A stretch of DNA of 64,000 nucleotides, from the NCBI GenBank assembly GCA_041398965.1, contig JAWKTT010000007.1:1-64000 (forward strand), given 5' to 3'. The number at the start of each line of letters is the position of its first letter. Within the stretch, counting starts at the first letter, position 1. The notes under the pieces were generated by a model. The model had not been told where the DNA came from, did no database searches, and saw nothing but the letters and a program-made list of their open reading frames with translations. Shown here one piece after another: positions 51,943 through 61,669 of the stretch. Source of the DNA: JAWKTT01 sp041398965 (GTDB lineage: Bacteria > Planctomycetota > Planctomycetia > Planctomycetales > Planctomycetaceae). The translations under genes and the position numbers were made by a program.

Positions 51943-53149
51943 ATGATGACGTTACGATACGTGGGGCTTGATGTCCATAAAGGTCGATTTCGGTGGCGGT
52001 TGCCGATGTGGGGGATGCGGCGGCGCGAGTTCTTGAGCGGTTGCCGTTCGATGAAGCGGGTGTTTGAAGTTGTTGCGAACTTTGGGGCCGCTTGGTTCGT
52101 TAAAGGTCTGTTACGAGGCAGAGCCGACGGGGAACATGGGTTGCAAAGGTTCTTAGAGGAGAAGGGGGTGGATTTGTGTGGTCATTTCGCCGTCGATGGT
52201 GCCGCAGCAGCTGGTCGCGTGAAGACGGATCGACGCGATGCCAGAGGCTGGCCCACTTCTTGCGATCAGAGAAAGGAAGCGGTGACCATCTGGATTCCCG
52301 ATGCCGCGACCGAAGCGATCCGCGACTTGGTGCGTGCGCGGGATGATGCTCGTCTTTGCGAACGGCGCATCCGGCGGCAGTTACTCAGAAGTTTCTGTTG
52401 CGTCAGGGACGACGCTTCTACACCGAAGGTGTTTCGCATTGGACCAAGACGCACTGGTCGTGGATTCGTCGGCAGACGTTTGACTTCGAAGCACAGAATC
52501 AACTGTTGGCCGACGCCATGCGTCATGAAGCAGACCAAGCCCAGTCCCGCATCTCACCCGACTCAACGCCGACATCCATGACGCACTGGCCGGACTGGCG
52601 ACTCGGCCTTGTACAGAACTTGCAGGCGTTTCTGGTCAGGGTTGACGGCCCGTCGGAATTGTCGCAGAGATTGGCGACTTTGAAGACGATTCCCGACAGC
52701 GGCGAAGTTCATGTCGTTTGTCAACAGTTCCAGCGAAGCGTCGAGCGGTCCAACACGTCGTCAGGTGGGATCCGCAAGAATGGCAACCTCCATGTGCGAC
52801 GTCTGCTGATCGAAGCAGCCTGGCGCTAGTATCATGCCCGACCAAACGCGAGCACCTCGCACTGTTACAGCAGCGAAAGGTCTGCCTGGGGAGGTCATCG
52901 ACCGCCGACAACGCGGCGCGACGACTGCGAAAACGCTCGCTGAAGTTGCAGCGAATCAAAAGTCTGCCACGAAGATCGTCACCGCCTTTGGCCCGCGAGT
53001 TGGCGGGGTTCCTGTGGTCCGCCGCGATCACCGCAGCGTCTGCATCGCGAACAGACTTCCCACCAGCGACCTCAAAACGGGCGAAGCATGATCGTGACAA
53101 ACAGCAACACACGAAACGCGAACAGACACCACTCCCAACAGAATTGTGA
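51943..53149 (+). mobile_element. Dead IS110-family insertion sequence (transposase in pieces)
   Basis: The transposase begins MMTLRYVGLDVHKG at 51943. The RuvC-like DEDD domain continues with VKTDRRDA and IPDAATEAIRDLVRARDDAR. The frame changes near 52390 to KFLLRQGRRFYTEGVSHWTK and FEAQNQLLADAMRHEADQAQ, again to RLNADIHDALAGLATRPCTE, then to the C-terminal transposase_20 part (SSGGIRKNGNLHVRRLLIEA) and RLRKRSLKLQRIK with ARELAGFLWSA, ending near 53149. At least four frameshifts make it inactive. IS110 elements encode a recombinase guided by a structured bridge RNA from the element's non-coding end; no such RNA is recognisable here. Confidence 0.82.
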
Positions 53150-53853
53150 CGATGATGTTCTAACAGGATAATGTTACATCGATACGACAGCATCATTTGC
53201 CAGAGATTATTCTTTGTAGGATGATGTTGTGAGATGTCTGCGAAGAGACAACGATGACAACAACCGACTGCCCCCAAAGGAGACGACAGCGACGCCGTGG
53301 CGGTGTGGAGACCGACGAACGGAAGCACCCTCGATGCCCTCTTGAGCATTCCTTCACAGGAACACGCTCGTCCTGGAGACTGAGGTTCACCCAGACGAAA
53401 CCTTGCCTTGCGGTAACCAGCCGCGTATCTCAGGTGCCAGTCTCCCACCTGGCCGCTGCCTCCCCAGGAAAATCATGACCCTGACGCCCCCTTTCAGTCA
53501 AACAGAAAAGCCCCCCACATGACCGGTCCTTCAATATCAGGGGGCCGGGGTGAGAATACGAAAGTGGCATCGATTAACCAATTCGTCGAATTGAAGGTCA
53601 CTGTTCGCCCCCTCAACCCGACCTTCTCCCCCCGTGGGGACGCTGATTGAAGTAGGGCGTCGTCTCGGGGAGAAGGAGTTTCACGTCGACGACGCCTCCG
53701 GTTCGTGGAGTTGCAATGGCAGGGGAATGCTAGGAGCCAGATCGGATTGGTCTTTGCCATTGCCATTCGCCGTGGGGTTCGGGATACTGAGAGAGGGATG
53801 CAGCCTTCTCGTGATCGAAGTTGTTTGGTGTTGACTTGCAAATGGGAGTGAAT
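53150..53853. other. 704-base spacer with a palindromic element
   Basis: No gene is supported. The left part probably includes the right end of the IS110 relic. A perfect 10-bp inverted repeat, CCTTCTCCCC (53622-53631) and GGGGAGAAGG (53667-53676), with a 35-base loop is preceded by CCCCCTCAACCCG. This resembles both the element at 46141-46194 and the widespread 'CCCTCACCCCGG' type of dispersed repeat. A related GGGGGCCGGGGTGAG lies at about 53537. Confidence 0.45.
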
Positions 53854-55338
53854 CATGGACCCTTTCGCGAACAGCAGTTGTTGACGACACGGCGTCACTT
53901 TTTCGGAAGGACAGCCGGGGGAATCAGCGTCGCAGCACTTGCCTCGTTGTGATCCACAACTCTTTGCAGCTCCCGACTCGGAAGCAACTGCGGCGGAGGC
54001 GGCACTAGAGGCAAGGAGCACGCAGGGATACTTGGGGGAACGCATTTTCCTGGAAAGGCCAAGCAGTCATCTATCTGTTTATGTCCCGGGGCCCCTCGCA
54101 AATCGACCTGTTCGACTACAAGCCCAAGCTGGATGAACTCTTTGACACCGATCTCCCGGAGTCCATTCGAGATGGTCAACGACTGACGACGATGACCTCG
54201 GGGCAAAAGCTTGTTCCGATCGCCCCTCGAGTTCAAGTTCGCCCAGCATGGAGACTCGGGGGCCTGGCTGAGTGAACTACTGCCGCATACTGCCTCGGTC
54301 GCCGATGATCTCTGCTTTGTCAAGAGTTTGCACACTGAAGATCAACCACGACCCAGCCATCACATACATTCAAACAGGTTCCTGGAGATCCCGGTCGCCC
54401 GGCTCTGGGGGCATGTAGCTCTCTTACGGGTTGGGGTCGATGAATTCGATCTCCCCGCATTCGTGGTGATGCACTCGACCTGGACCGGGCGGAAGTCGGC
54501 ACAGGCACTCTATGAACGGCTCTGGGGGACCGGCTTTCTCCCGAGTGAACATGCCGGTGTCTCGCTGCGGTCGCAAGGAGACCCCGTCCTGTTTCTGCGG
54601 AACCCTCCCGGAGTCAACGGCGAAACACGACGAAAAATGCTGGATGCGCTCTCGGCCCTCAACGAGCAGCAGTTTGAGCAGGTGGGGGACCCTGAGATTC
54701 ACACCCGCATTCAGCAATACGAAATGGCCTACCGCATGCAGACGTCTGTGCCCGAATTGATGGACTTCTCGAATGAAACGAAAGAGACCCTCGACATGTA
54801 CGGCCCCGAAGTCAGCACGCCAGGGACATTCTCGGCGAACTGCCTGCTGGCACGACGTCTCGCCGAGCGCAACGTTCGGTTCGTGCAGGTTTTCATTCGT
54901 GGCTGGGACCAGCATGGTGGTTTGCCTCGCGACATCACCAACCAATGTCGGGACGTCGATCAGGGAGCGTCCGCACTCGTGAAAGACCTTAAGCAACGAG
55001 GGATGCTGGAGGATACGCTGGTCATCTGGGGAGGGGAGTTTGGTCGCACGGTTTATTGTCAGGGGGGCCTGAGCCGCGACAACTATGGACGAGATCATCA
55101 CCCACGATGCTTCACGATGTGGATGGCTGGCGGCGGAATCAAACCCGGTATCACCTATGGGGCGACGGACGATTTCAGCTACAACGTCACCGAGAATCCT
55201 GTCCACATTCATGATCTGAATGCGACAATCCTGCATCAGTTGGGGATCGACCACAAGCGATTGACGTATCGGTTTCAGGGGCGGGACTTCCGACTAACCG
55301 ACGTCCACGGGAACGTCATTTCAGACATTCTCTCATGA
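53854..55338 (+). pseudogene. DUF1501 gene with a shredded 5' third
   Basis: From an ATG at 53854 the intended protein is a DUF1501 Tat-exported enzyme. MDPF is followed, after a lost base, by REQQLLTTRRHFFGRTAGGI and SVAALAS. Further single-base losses break LFAAPDSEATAAEAALEA, the VIYLFMS-type block, SQIDLFDYKPKLDELFDTDL and SELLPHTASVADDLCFVKSL. From about 54450 the frame is intact for some 290 codons: DLPAFVVMHSTWTGRK, ANCLLARRLAERNVRFVQVF, LVIWGGEFGRTVYCQGG, GRDHHPRCFTMWMAGGGIK and the usual C-terminus. The intact 3' part and ruined 5' part suggest recent inactivation. The usual DUF1553 partner is missing upstream, replaced by the IS110 relic. Confidence 0.85.
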
Positions 55339-55407
55339 CGGATGTTCCAGTTGCGGAGTGGCAGAGTAACTTGGCAACTGGGAATGCCAAAAGGGCAGCA
55401 TCCCGCG

Positions 55408-56910
55408 TCATCGGCGTTTCGGACGCTTCTTGGCGGGAGGGGAAGTCTTGGGAGCGCTGTCGGGTTTGGGGGTTGATTTGTTGGCAGCGGGATCAGCCGG
55501 GGAGGTCAATTCTGAAGCAGAGGCTTCGGGGGTTGCCGTCGACTGTTTCGCGACATCGGTGATCGGCGGGGCCTGACTTGTTGACGTGGGGGACTTAATC
55601 AACTCCCTGAGTAGCGATGTCCGCCCCGACGCTTCGTCCTCCTCTTCGGTGTTCGATGTTTCGCGGCGTTTGGCGGCAAACGCGGCTCGCGACAATACCG
55701 CGAGTTCGTGATTGAAAATCTTCACCAAAGCATGGAGGCACGAGGCCGCGATCGGCCCGATGAATACGCCCCAAAGGCCAAGCACTTGTAACCCACCCAG
55801 TACGCTAACAAAGGCGAGTAATGGATGCAGCTTTGTGTCGGTGTTGAGGATATAAGTTCGCACGATGTTGTCGATCATCCCAACAAACGCGGCACCGTAA
55901 AGCGAGAGAAAGACAGCCGATGCCCAGTGCCCCTGAATCGCCAGGATGGTTGCACAGGGAATCCACACTAGCCAGGTTCCTGCCAGGGGGATCATCGAGG
56001 CAAAGAAACAAAGGATGAACAACACCAGGAGGTGGGGGAACCCCAAGAACCATAGCGCCAAGACCGTCGCAACAGACTGAGCCAACGCTGCGAGGAAAGT
56101 GGCAACGACGACCGATCGAACCACTTTGGCGAACTCATTCAACAATTCTCGCTGATAGTCGACATGCACTGGGATGAGACGCTCGGTTGCTGTAATCAGT
56201 GCCGTGCCATCGGCAAGAAAGTAATAAAGAGCGACGGTAAACATCATCAGTCCGAGTGCCGCCTGAGCCGCCGAAAAGATGAGAGCTGTTACGACGTCGA
56301 AAGCGGGAAGTACAATTGACTTCCCCGCGACACCGAGCGAACGGTCGCCGAGGTCCTCGAAGTAGCTACGTGTTTTGGTGCGGATAGCAAGCTTGAGGTC
56401 TTCAGCCGTAATCGCCTGATCGGCAGGTCGATAGTGATTGATCGACTCCACAATCCACTCGACATAGGTTTCGGATTTGTCTGTCGAGATCTCCTGCACC
56501 TTGCTGAAGAAGCGATCCCATTCGCCGGAGGAACTGAAGTCCAGCGCGAAGGCATAAAGTTGCAAGGTTCCCATCAGCGTGGCGACGACCACTGGGAGCA
56601 GCATCGACATGAGCACTGTGGCGGTTGTCAGACCTGCTGCCAGACGGAGTCGCTCGCCGGTTCGTTGGCGAAAGTACCGAAACAGGGGCTGCACCAAAAT
56701 AGCGAGAACCCCCGCCAGAAATAGCGGCAGCAAAAAGGGAGCCACCACTCGAAAGAAGGTGATCCCCAGAACGACAATGAGTGTCAGGATGACTGACAGA
56801 GAGATAATTCGAGCCATGTCGGAAGTGTAATCACTCTCCCCGCCGTCGACCACTTCAACTGGATGACCGTCGGAGTCTGCGTCGCGATAGTTTGTGGAAT
56901 CGTTCGCCAA
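55408..56910 (-). CDS. AI-2E/PerM-family membrane protein with long polar tail
   Basis: About 500 residues from a TTG at 56910, or 469 from the ATG at 56817 (MARIISLSVILTLIVV); neither has a clear Shine-Dalgarno. Seven or eight transmembrane helices are visible: paired at the N-terminus (about 35-80), then 95-115, 200-225, 265-295, 305-325 and 350-390. The family blocks FFASMIPLAGTWLVWIPCAT and LHPLLAFVSVLGGLQVLGLWGVFIGP are present. AI-2E family proteins are proposed exporters, some being ion antiporters. The last 100 residues are Ser/Thr/Pro/Lys-rich, ending in a basic KKRPKRR, and lie outside the family domain. Convergent with the broken DUF1501 gene. Confidence 0.88.
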   Translation of the reverse strand: MANDSTNYRDADSDGHPVEVVDGGESDYTSDMARIISLSVILTLIVVLGITFFRVVAPFLLPLFLAGVLAILVQPLFRYFRQRTGERLRLAAGLTTATVLMSMLLPVVVATLMGTLQLYAFALDFSSSGEWDRFFSKVQEISTDKSETYVEWIVESINHYRPADQAITAEDLKLAIRTKTRSYFEDLGDRSLGVAGKSIVLPAFDVVTALIFSAAQAALGLMMFTVALYYFLADGTALITATERLIPVHVDYQRELLNEFAKVVRSVVVATFLAALAQSVATVLALWFLGFPHLLVLFILCFFASMIPLAGTWLVWIPCATILAIQGHWASAVFLSLYGAAFVGMIDNIVRTYILNTDTKLHPLLAFVSVLGGLQVLGLWGVFIGPIAASCLHALVKIFNHELAVLSRAAFAAKRRETSNTEEEDEASGRTSLLRELIKSPTSTSQAPPITDVAKQSTATPEASASELTSPADPAANKSTPKPDSAPKTSPPAKKRPKRR

Positions 56911-57251
56911 TTCCGGATGTCAGACAGTGAGGTCCTGACGTTGCAGGTCATTCAACAACGGCCGTGGGTCAGATTTCCTAATCTGACAAGAGCATCTCGA
57001 ACGCTTTTATCCGAGACATCGAACGGCACCATGACAGGCTGGAAAGCGTGACCCACGTTTTCCAACAGGCTGTTAGCGGTCTGGGTGAACAATTCGGCAG
57101 AAAACGGGACAGCAGCCCCAGTTGGATCACCCTGTGGCGCGGCCTGAATAACTCCTCCTCGTTGGAAATTCTCTGTCATCAAAATATGGCTCACGTTGAC
57201 AATACACTACGTCACCTCCGTCTGTTGAATGAAAACTTGAAGGTGCCAACG
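56911..57251. other. Spacer with a dispersed-type hairpin
   Basis: The segment 57040-57064 folds into an 11-bp stem with one mismatch (TGGAAAGCGTG against CACGTTTTCCA, loop ACC) and is flanked by ACAGGCT at 57034-57040 and ACAGGCT at 57065-57071. This looks like a palindromic repeat of the kind scattered through planctomycete genomes. A minus-strand frame of 75 codons (from an ATG at 57179) runs through it but has no recognisable domain, so I do not call it a gene. Confidence 0.4.
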
Positions 57252-57413
57252 TCAAGGACGCCCCTGGTCTCGGGATTGTGTTTGAGAACGAGTTTTCGGC
57301 ACGTCCGCTGCAATTGACCCTTTCTCGACGATTGGCATGTCAACTTTCGGTACAACGTCGGCCCGAATGGCTCCAATGATTGCCAATCCGAGGACCATCA
57401 AGAGGACGAGCAT
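57252..57413 (-). CDS. Small membrane-anchored protein downstream of DUF1501
   Basis: 53 residues from an ATG at 57413: MLVLLMVLGLAIIGAIRADV forms a single N-terminal helix, followed by a polar tail ending TRSQTQSRDQGRP. It begins 58 bases after the stop of the DUF1501 gene on the same strand, so the two may be co-transcribed. No family is recognised. It is too short for certainty, but the clean helix and start position are in its favour. Confidence 0.45.
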   Translation of the reverse strand: MLVLLMVLGLAIIGAIRADVVPKVDMPIVEKGSIAADVPKTRSQTQSRDQGRP

Positions 57414-57471
57414 TGTTTGCCGTTTGGCCGCCGAAGGTCTTTCGGAGCGAGGGGACGGTTGAGTCGTAGTG

Positions 57472-58929
57472 TCAGTCAGTCAGGCCGGATATGGGGTCGG
57501 CGTGGTAGACGTGATGGGGGCGGCCCTGGTCGTCCTTCCAGGCGGCGGTCGGGGGGATGCCGAGAGCGTTGTAGATCGTTGCGGCGAGGTTCTCCGGACG
57601 CTGTGGATCGGTCTCGGGATAGGCTCCGTGGAGGTCTGATGAACCGATCACTCGACCTCCAGTGACTCCGCCACCTGCCAGCCAGACCGACTGTACGGCT
57701 CCCCAGTGGTCTCGACCGGGACCTTGGTAATGGGAGGTCAGAGTCGACAGCTTTGCGGTGCGGCCAAACTCCCCGGCCATGACGATGAGGGTGTCGTCGA
57801 GGAGACCTCGTTCAGACAAGTCATCGAGCAGAGCCGATACGCCTCGGTCCATGGGAGGGAGAAGTCGGTCTTTGAGGTTGGGAAAAGCGTTGCCGTGCGT
57901 GTCCCAGGCTTCGTTGTTTCCCAGGTTGACCTGCACCAGTCGCGTCCCAGCTTCGATCAATCTCCGAGCCATGAGGAGCGACCAACCGAATGAGTTACGG
58001 CCATATCGTTCTTGTTCGTCGGGATCGGCCGTCGTGACGTCAAACGCCTGCTTAACTTGTTCATTCGTTAGCAGAGAAACAGCCGCTTGGCGATGGCGGT
58101 CGAACGTCTCCGTCGCGGCGGCTCTGTCAAGGGTGCGGCGTTGATCTTCGAGCGTGCCGAGAAAGTCGAGTCGACGGGCGAGACGCCCATCCAATAGTTC
58201 CTGCGGAAGCGAGAGGTTCGGTGCCTGAAAGGTCAGACCGTCTTTGTTCTCGGGGCCTCGGGCATGATGGAATTCGTATTCGGGATAGGCTCCATAAGTT
58301 GTGGCATTGAAAGGGGAGGCTTCGATGAACCAGGGATCGCGGCGAGCCCCCATTTGGCCGCCGAACTGGCCGGGGATCACGCGCCCGGTCCGATGAATGA
58401 GCCGTTCGGGGAGAGCGATTGCGGGGGGAAGATTGTTGCGGGCTTGCGTCTGATCGCCAACGATCGAGGCGATGCAGGGCCAGTCTTCGGGCATCGGCTT
58501 CGAGCGATTGAAGGTCGGCGGGAGCAGCGTCCGACCCGAGAGGATCACCTGATGTCCGTCCGAGTGTTCGTTGTGAGGATGCGTAAGTGATCGGACCAGC
58601 GACCACTGCTCACTTCGTTGAGCCAGTAACGGCAAATGCTCGCAGATCTGAAGTCCCGGCGTAGCGGTCGGGATTGGCAGGAATTCTCCGCGAATGGTAT
58701 CTGGTGCGTGTGGCTTGAGGTCAAAACTCTCGTGCTGAGCGAGTCCTCCTGAGAGAAAAATGAAGATGACCGACTTTGCCGAAGCCTGCGGCAACACGGG
58801 TGACGCGTCCGCCGTCTGAAGTCCCGCAATGTGATTCGTTCCCAGTCCGAGCAATCCAATCGCGCCCGCCTGAATGGCCCGACGCCGATCGATCCGGGCG
58901 TGTGTGGGAAGTCGATTCAATCGGTCCAT
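57472..58929 (-). CDS. DUF1501 secreted protein (intact)
   Basis: 485 residues from the ATG at 58929, with GAGGGGAC upstream. A Tat-like leader (DRRRAIQAGAIGLLGLGTNHIAG) is followed by the family blocks SVIFIFLSGGLAQHESFDLKP, EQWSLVRSLTHPHNEHSDGH, GRNSFGWSLLMARRLIEAGT, VNLGNNEAWDTHGNAFPNLKD and LIVMAGEFGRTAKLS, ending GRPHHVYHADPISGL. DUF1501 is placed in the alkaline-phosphatase superfamily; its reaction is unknown. It usually follows a DUF1549/DUF1553 gene, but here the upstream 420 bases are empty. Confidence 0.92.
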   Translation of the reverse strand: MDRLNRLPTHARIDRRRAIQAGAIGLLGLGTNHIAGLQTADASPVLPQASAKSVIFIFLSGGLAQHESFDLKPHAPDTIRGEFLPIPTATPGLQICEHLPLLAQRSEQWSLVRSLTHPHNEHSDGHQVILSGRTLLPPTFNRSKPMPEDWPCIASIVGDQTQARNNLPPAIALPERLIHRTGRVIPGQFGGQMGARRDPWFIEASPFNATTYGAYPEYEFHHARGPENKDGLTFQAPNLSLPQELLDGRLARRLDFLGTLEDQRRTLDRAAATETFDRHRQAAVSLLTNEQVKQAFDVTTADPDEQERYGRNSFGWSLLMARRLIEAGTRLVQVNLGNNEAWDTHGNAFPNLKDRLLPPMDRGVSALLDDLSERGLLDDTLIVMAGEFGRTAKLSTLTSHYQGPGRDHWGAVQSVWLAGGGVTGGRVIGSSDLHGAYPETDPQRPENLAATIYNALGIPPTAAWKDDQGRPHHVYHADPISGLTD

Positions 58930-59350
58930 GCCGTCCCCTCGGGCCAACGCCTTGAAGTTTGTCTTTCAGCGATGCTCAACCAATCTATCAGCAACCCCAA
59001 TCGTCCCCTCGGTCACTGATCGATGCTCCCTGATGATTGTCATGGCAGTCGATGTCTCAGGTCAAGCTCGTTATCAATATCGAATCAATTTCGGGTTGCC
59101 CCATGGGGCGGTAACGTAGCGGTTTCGTGCGGACTGCGCCTCTGTTCACGCATCTTTCCTGGCTGACATACACCACCTCAACGCCATCTCAGTGACTGAT
59201 ACGATCGAGACAAAACTCACCAACTGACAACTTACTGGCCGATAAGGAGAGTCTATGGAGTCGGAATCCATCGAAGTTGACAAAGTATGGGGTGTGGGAA
59301 CAATGGCTTGACAAATGTCAGGGCTTCCCTGTTACGATACCGCCAAGACT
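58930..59350. other. Divergent spacer before the metal-efflux set
   Basis: No gene is firmly supported. A mini-frame with a good AAGGAGA (59243-59249) starts at ATG 59255 and encodes 18 residues (stop at 59309-59311); it could be a leader peptide. TTGACA at 59308-59313 and TACGAT at 59333-59338 are 19 bases apart and could form a sigma-70-like promoter just ahead of the ATG at 59351. Both are weak calls. Confidence 0.3.
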
Positions 59351-59860
59351 ATGAGCCATCTCTCCCACACATCATCGACATTCACACCCCTTCATTGGGG
59401 GCGGGTGTTGTTGTATGTCTTGATGCTGGCTTCGACATGGCGGGCGCCGTTGCCGATGTTGCATTGTCATGGCGATTCCACATCCGACGAGGGCATTTGC
59501 CGTCTACTTCAGCTTCACATTGAAGACTTCCATGCGAACTCGTCGGCGGTCGCTCCTTATGAGTGGCATCTCCATTTTGTCCTCCCTTGGGAGTCGGAGT
59601 CTGATGGAGATGTGCCATGTGACTTCTACTATCCAACTCTGCTGACGCAACTTGTCGACTGTGATGCCAGTGGTTCCTTCGTGACGGATGGAGCCGACGG
59701 AGGAGAACTCTCTGCTGGACTCTGTCGTGTACAAGTCGACATGTATGTCGAAGAGTTGACCTTGGAGCAATACCGCCACTGCGGTTCGATCGGATCGTTC
59801 CACGAAGTGAGCCTCTCAAGTCGACCGCTGTCGACGATCACTGGTGTGTCGCTGTGTTGA
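59351..59860 (+). CDS. Small secreted His/Cys protein upstream of the efflux operon
   Basis: 169 residues from the ATG at 59351; an upstream in-frame non-ATG start would add 12 residues without a better leader. A hydrophobic segment (about 16-36, VLLYVLMLASTWRAPLP) looks like a signal or anchor. It is followed by MLHCHGDSTSD (Cys39, flanked by His38 and His40), then HIEDFH, EWHLHF, and further cysteines at 50, 90, 104, 125, 144 and 169. No family is recognised. Its place 258 bases ahead of the adaptor and pump, on the same strand, suggests a periplasmic metal-related role. The gap to the adaptor holds a short CACTCACACT tandem repeat near 59997-60018. Confidence 0.65.
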   Translation: MSHLSHTSSTFTPLHWGRVLLYVLMLASTWRAPLPMLHCHGDSTSDEGICRLLQLHIEDFHANSSAVAPYEWHLHFVLPWESESDGDVPCDFYYPTLLTQLVDCDASGSFVTDGADGGELSAGLCRVQVDMYVEELTLEQYRHCGSIGSFHEVSLSSRPLSTITGVSLC

Positions 59861-60118
59861 AAGACGCGTGACTGCTCGCGCCCCCATTGTCTTTGCTATG
59901 CCGCTTGGGGGCAGTTTGTGCTTTGGAATCTGTCATCTGACATCAAGTTGAAATGAACTCTTTTCAGCCGATTCAGTCACAGCCCCTTTGACTCACACTC
60001 ACTCACACTCACTCACGCTCTCTTCCCTGCTTATCCCTTTCTGCTGCCGCGAACGGACGGGATGTCTCTTACGCTTCAGTAGAGTTGTCATCGACATACT
60101 GCGATTCAAGGTTCCGAA

Positions 60119-61573
60119 ATGAAAACACGTCTTGTCCCGGCATTGATCTTTGTACTGGTGACCGTCGTTGGGGGCTGGCTCGTCTGGGGCCAGTGGAATA
60201 AGGCTAGTACGGACAACTCTGAGTCGGCAGTGACCGAAGGAGAAGGGACTGACTCAGCAGGGGGCGCCGGTCGGGTTGTGCTCAATCAAGTGAAGAGAGA
60301 ACGGGCGGCACTACAGTTTGGCCGATGCGAGAAGACTATGTTGCAACCGACTCGCACAGTCTCAGGGCGGTTGACTTACGACGACACGCGACATATCGAA
60401 GTCCGGGTACCGACGGCGGGTATCTTGTCAGAGGTCCTGGTGAAGCCGGGCGATGTCGTCGAACAGGGTCAGGTCCTGGCAGTGCTTGATAGTCCAGAAG
60501 TCGGATTGGCCCGGGCCGATGTCCTGCGGCGAACGACCGAGGAGACGCTCGCCCGAGTCGAACTGGAACGAAATCAGGCCATTCTCGAAGGGCTGAAAAC
60601 ATTAGTAGCCGCGGTTGAGCAGGGGACCGAAGCGGGGCAAATTCTCGAACAGATGGATGGGGTCCGGCTCGGACAGTACCGGGAGAAGATTGTTTCGGCT
60701 TACGCCCGGTTCCGATTGGCGACGCAACAGACTTCCAACATCGCGGCGGCAGCCGAGTCGGGGGCCATCTCAGGAAAGATCGTCAATGAACGAATCAGCG
60801 AGCGGAACGCTGCGGAGTCGGCCCTTAAGGGGGTGACAGAAGAGTCGTTGTATGAATCGCAGCGGGCTTTCGCCGCCTCGGAACTCGCGGCAATCGATGC
60901 TGAGCGACGTTTGCGAATTGCCAAGCAACATGTCTCGACACTGCTCGGCTACGAGGAGACATCAGTCGACGACAATCGCGAGGTCTCACTTTCTCGCGTC
61001 GAAATTCGGGCCCCGTTCTCGGGGTCGATTGAAACGAAGTGGTACTCGAAGTCGGAACGTGTTGAGCAGGGAGACCGACTCATGGTGCTCGCCGACACGA
61101 CGCAGCTCTACGTTTCCGCTGACATTCGCGAAAAGGAGTGGAACGCATTGAAGCTCGAACCGGGTGAGCCTTTGAACGTGACGTCGCCTACTTTCGGCAG
61201 TCACTACCTCGTCGCAACCTTGCTATTTCTCGGTCGTGAAGTTTCGCCCGAGACCAACGCTGTCCCGTTGGTGGCGACGATCGCCAATCCTGACGGCCTC
61301 TTGCGTCCCGGTCAGTTTGTCCGAGTGACGCTGCCAATGGCTCGTGCTCAAGAGGTGTTGGCTGTTCCCGATAGTGCGATTGTCGATCACGGCGGCGAAC
61401 GATTCGTGTTTGTTCCTGAGGAGGAGAACACCTTCCTCCGTGTCAACGTGACAACTGGCCTGTCTGAGCGAGGAATGACAGAAGTGCTCAGTGGACTGAA
61501 AGAGGGGGACGCGCTCGTCGTGCAGGGAGCGTTTGTACTCAAGACCGAACTGCTTCTGGAAAGCGAAGAGTGA
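60119..61573 (+). CDS. Periplasmic adaptor of a heavy-metal RND efflux system
   Basis: 484 residues from an ATG at 60119. An N-terminal anchor (about 5-24) is followed by a polar linker. The barrel-sandwich hybrid is split around a coiled coil: first half VRVPTAGILSEVLVKPGDVV (about 92-112), helical hairpin about 125-290, second half VEIRAPFSGSIETKWYSKSE (about 298-318). The beta-barrel (DTTQLYVSADIREKEW) and membrane-proximal domain (VLSGLKEGDALVVQGAFVLK) follow. Such CusB/CzcB-type adaptors link the inner-membrane pump to an outer-membrane TolC-like channel, which is not in this window. The pump gene begins 96 bases downstream. Confidence 0.92.
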   Translation: MKTRLVPALIFVLVTVVGGWLVWGQWNKASTDNSESAVTEGEGTDSAGGAGRVVLNQVKRERAALQFGRCEKTMLQPTRTVSGRLTYDDTRHIEVRVPTAGILSEVLVKPGDVVEQGQVLAVLDSPEVGLARADVLRRTTEETLARVELERNQAILEGLKTLVAAVEQGTEAGQILEQMDGVRLGQYREKIVSAYARFRLATQQTSNIAAAAESGAISGKIVNERISERNAAESALKGVTEESLYESQRAFAASELAAIDAERRLRIAKQHVSTLLGYEETSVDDNREVSLSRVEIRAPFSGSIETKWYSKSERVEQGDRLMVLADTTQLYVSADIREKEWNALKLEPGEPLNVTSPTFGSHYLVATLLFLGREVSPETNAVPLVATIANPDGLLRPGQFVRVTLPMARAQEVLAVPDSAIVDHGGERFVFVPEEENTFLRVNVTTGLSERGMTEVLSGLKEGDALVVQGAFVLKTELLLESEE

Positions 61574-61669
61574 TTCCAGCCGCCAACAATGCGGCCCCGA
61601 GTCTCGCTCCCCACTTCATCCACCAGTTTCCGACGACTCTCCGGAAACGAATTCTGATTGACACCGACC

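Noticed and set aside
52636..53448. 270-codon minus-strand frame across the IS110 relic
   Set aside because: The plus strand gives IS110 transposase motifs in three frames over the same bases; the minus reading has no recognisable feature.
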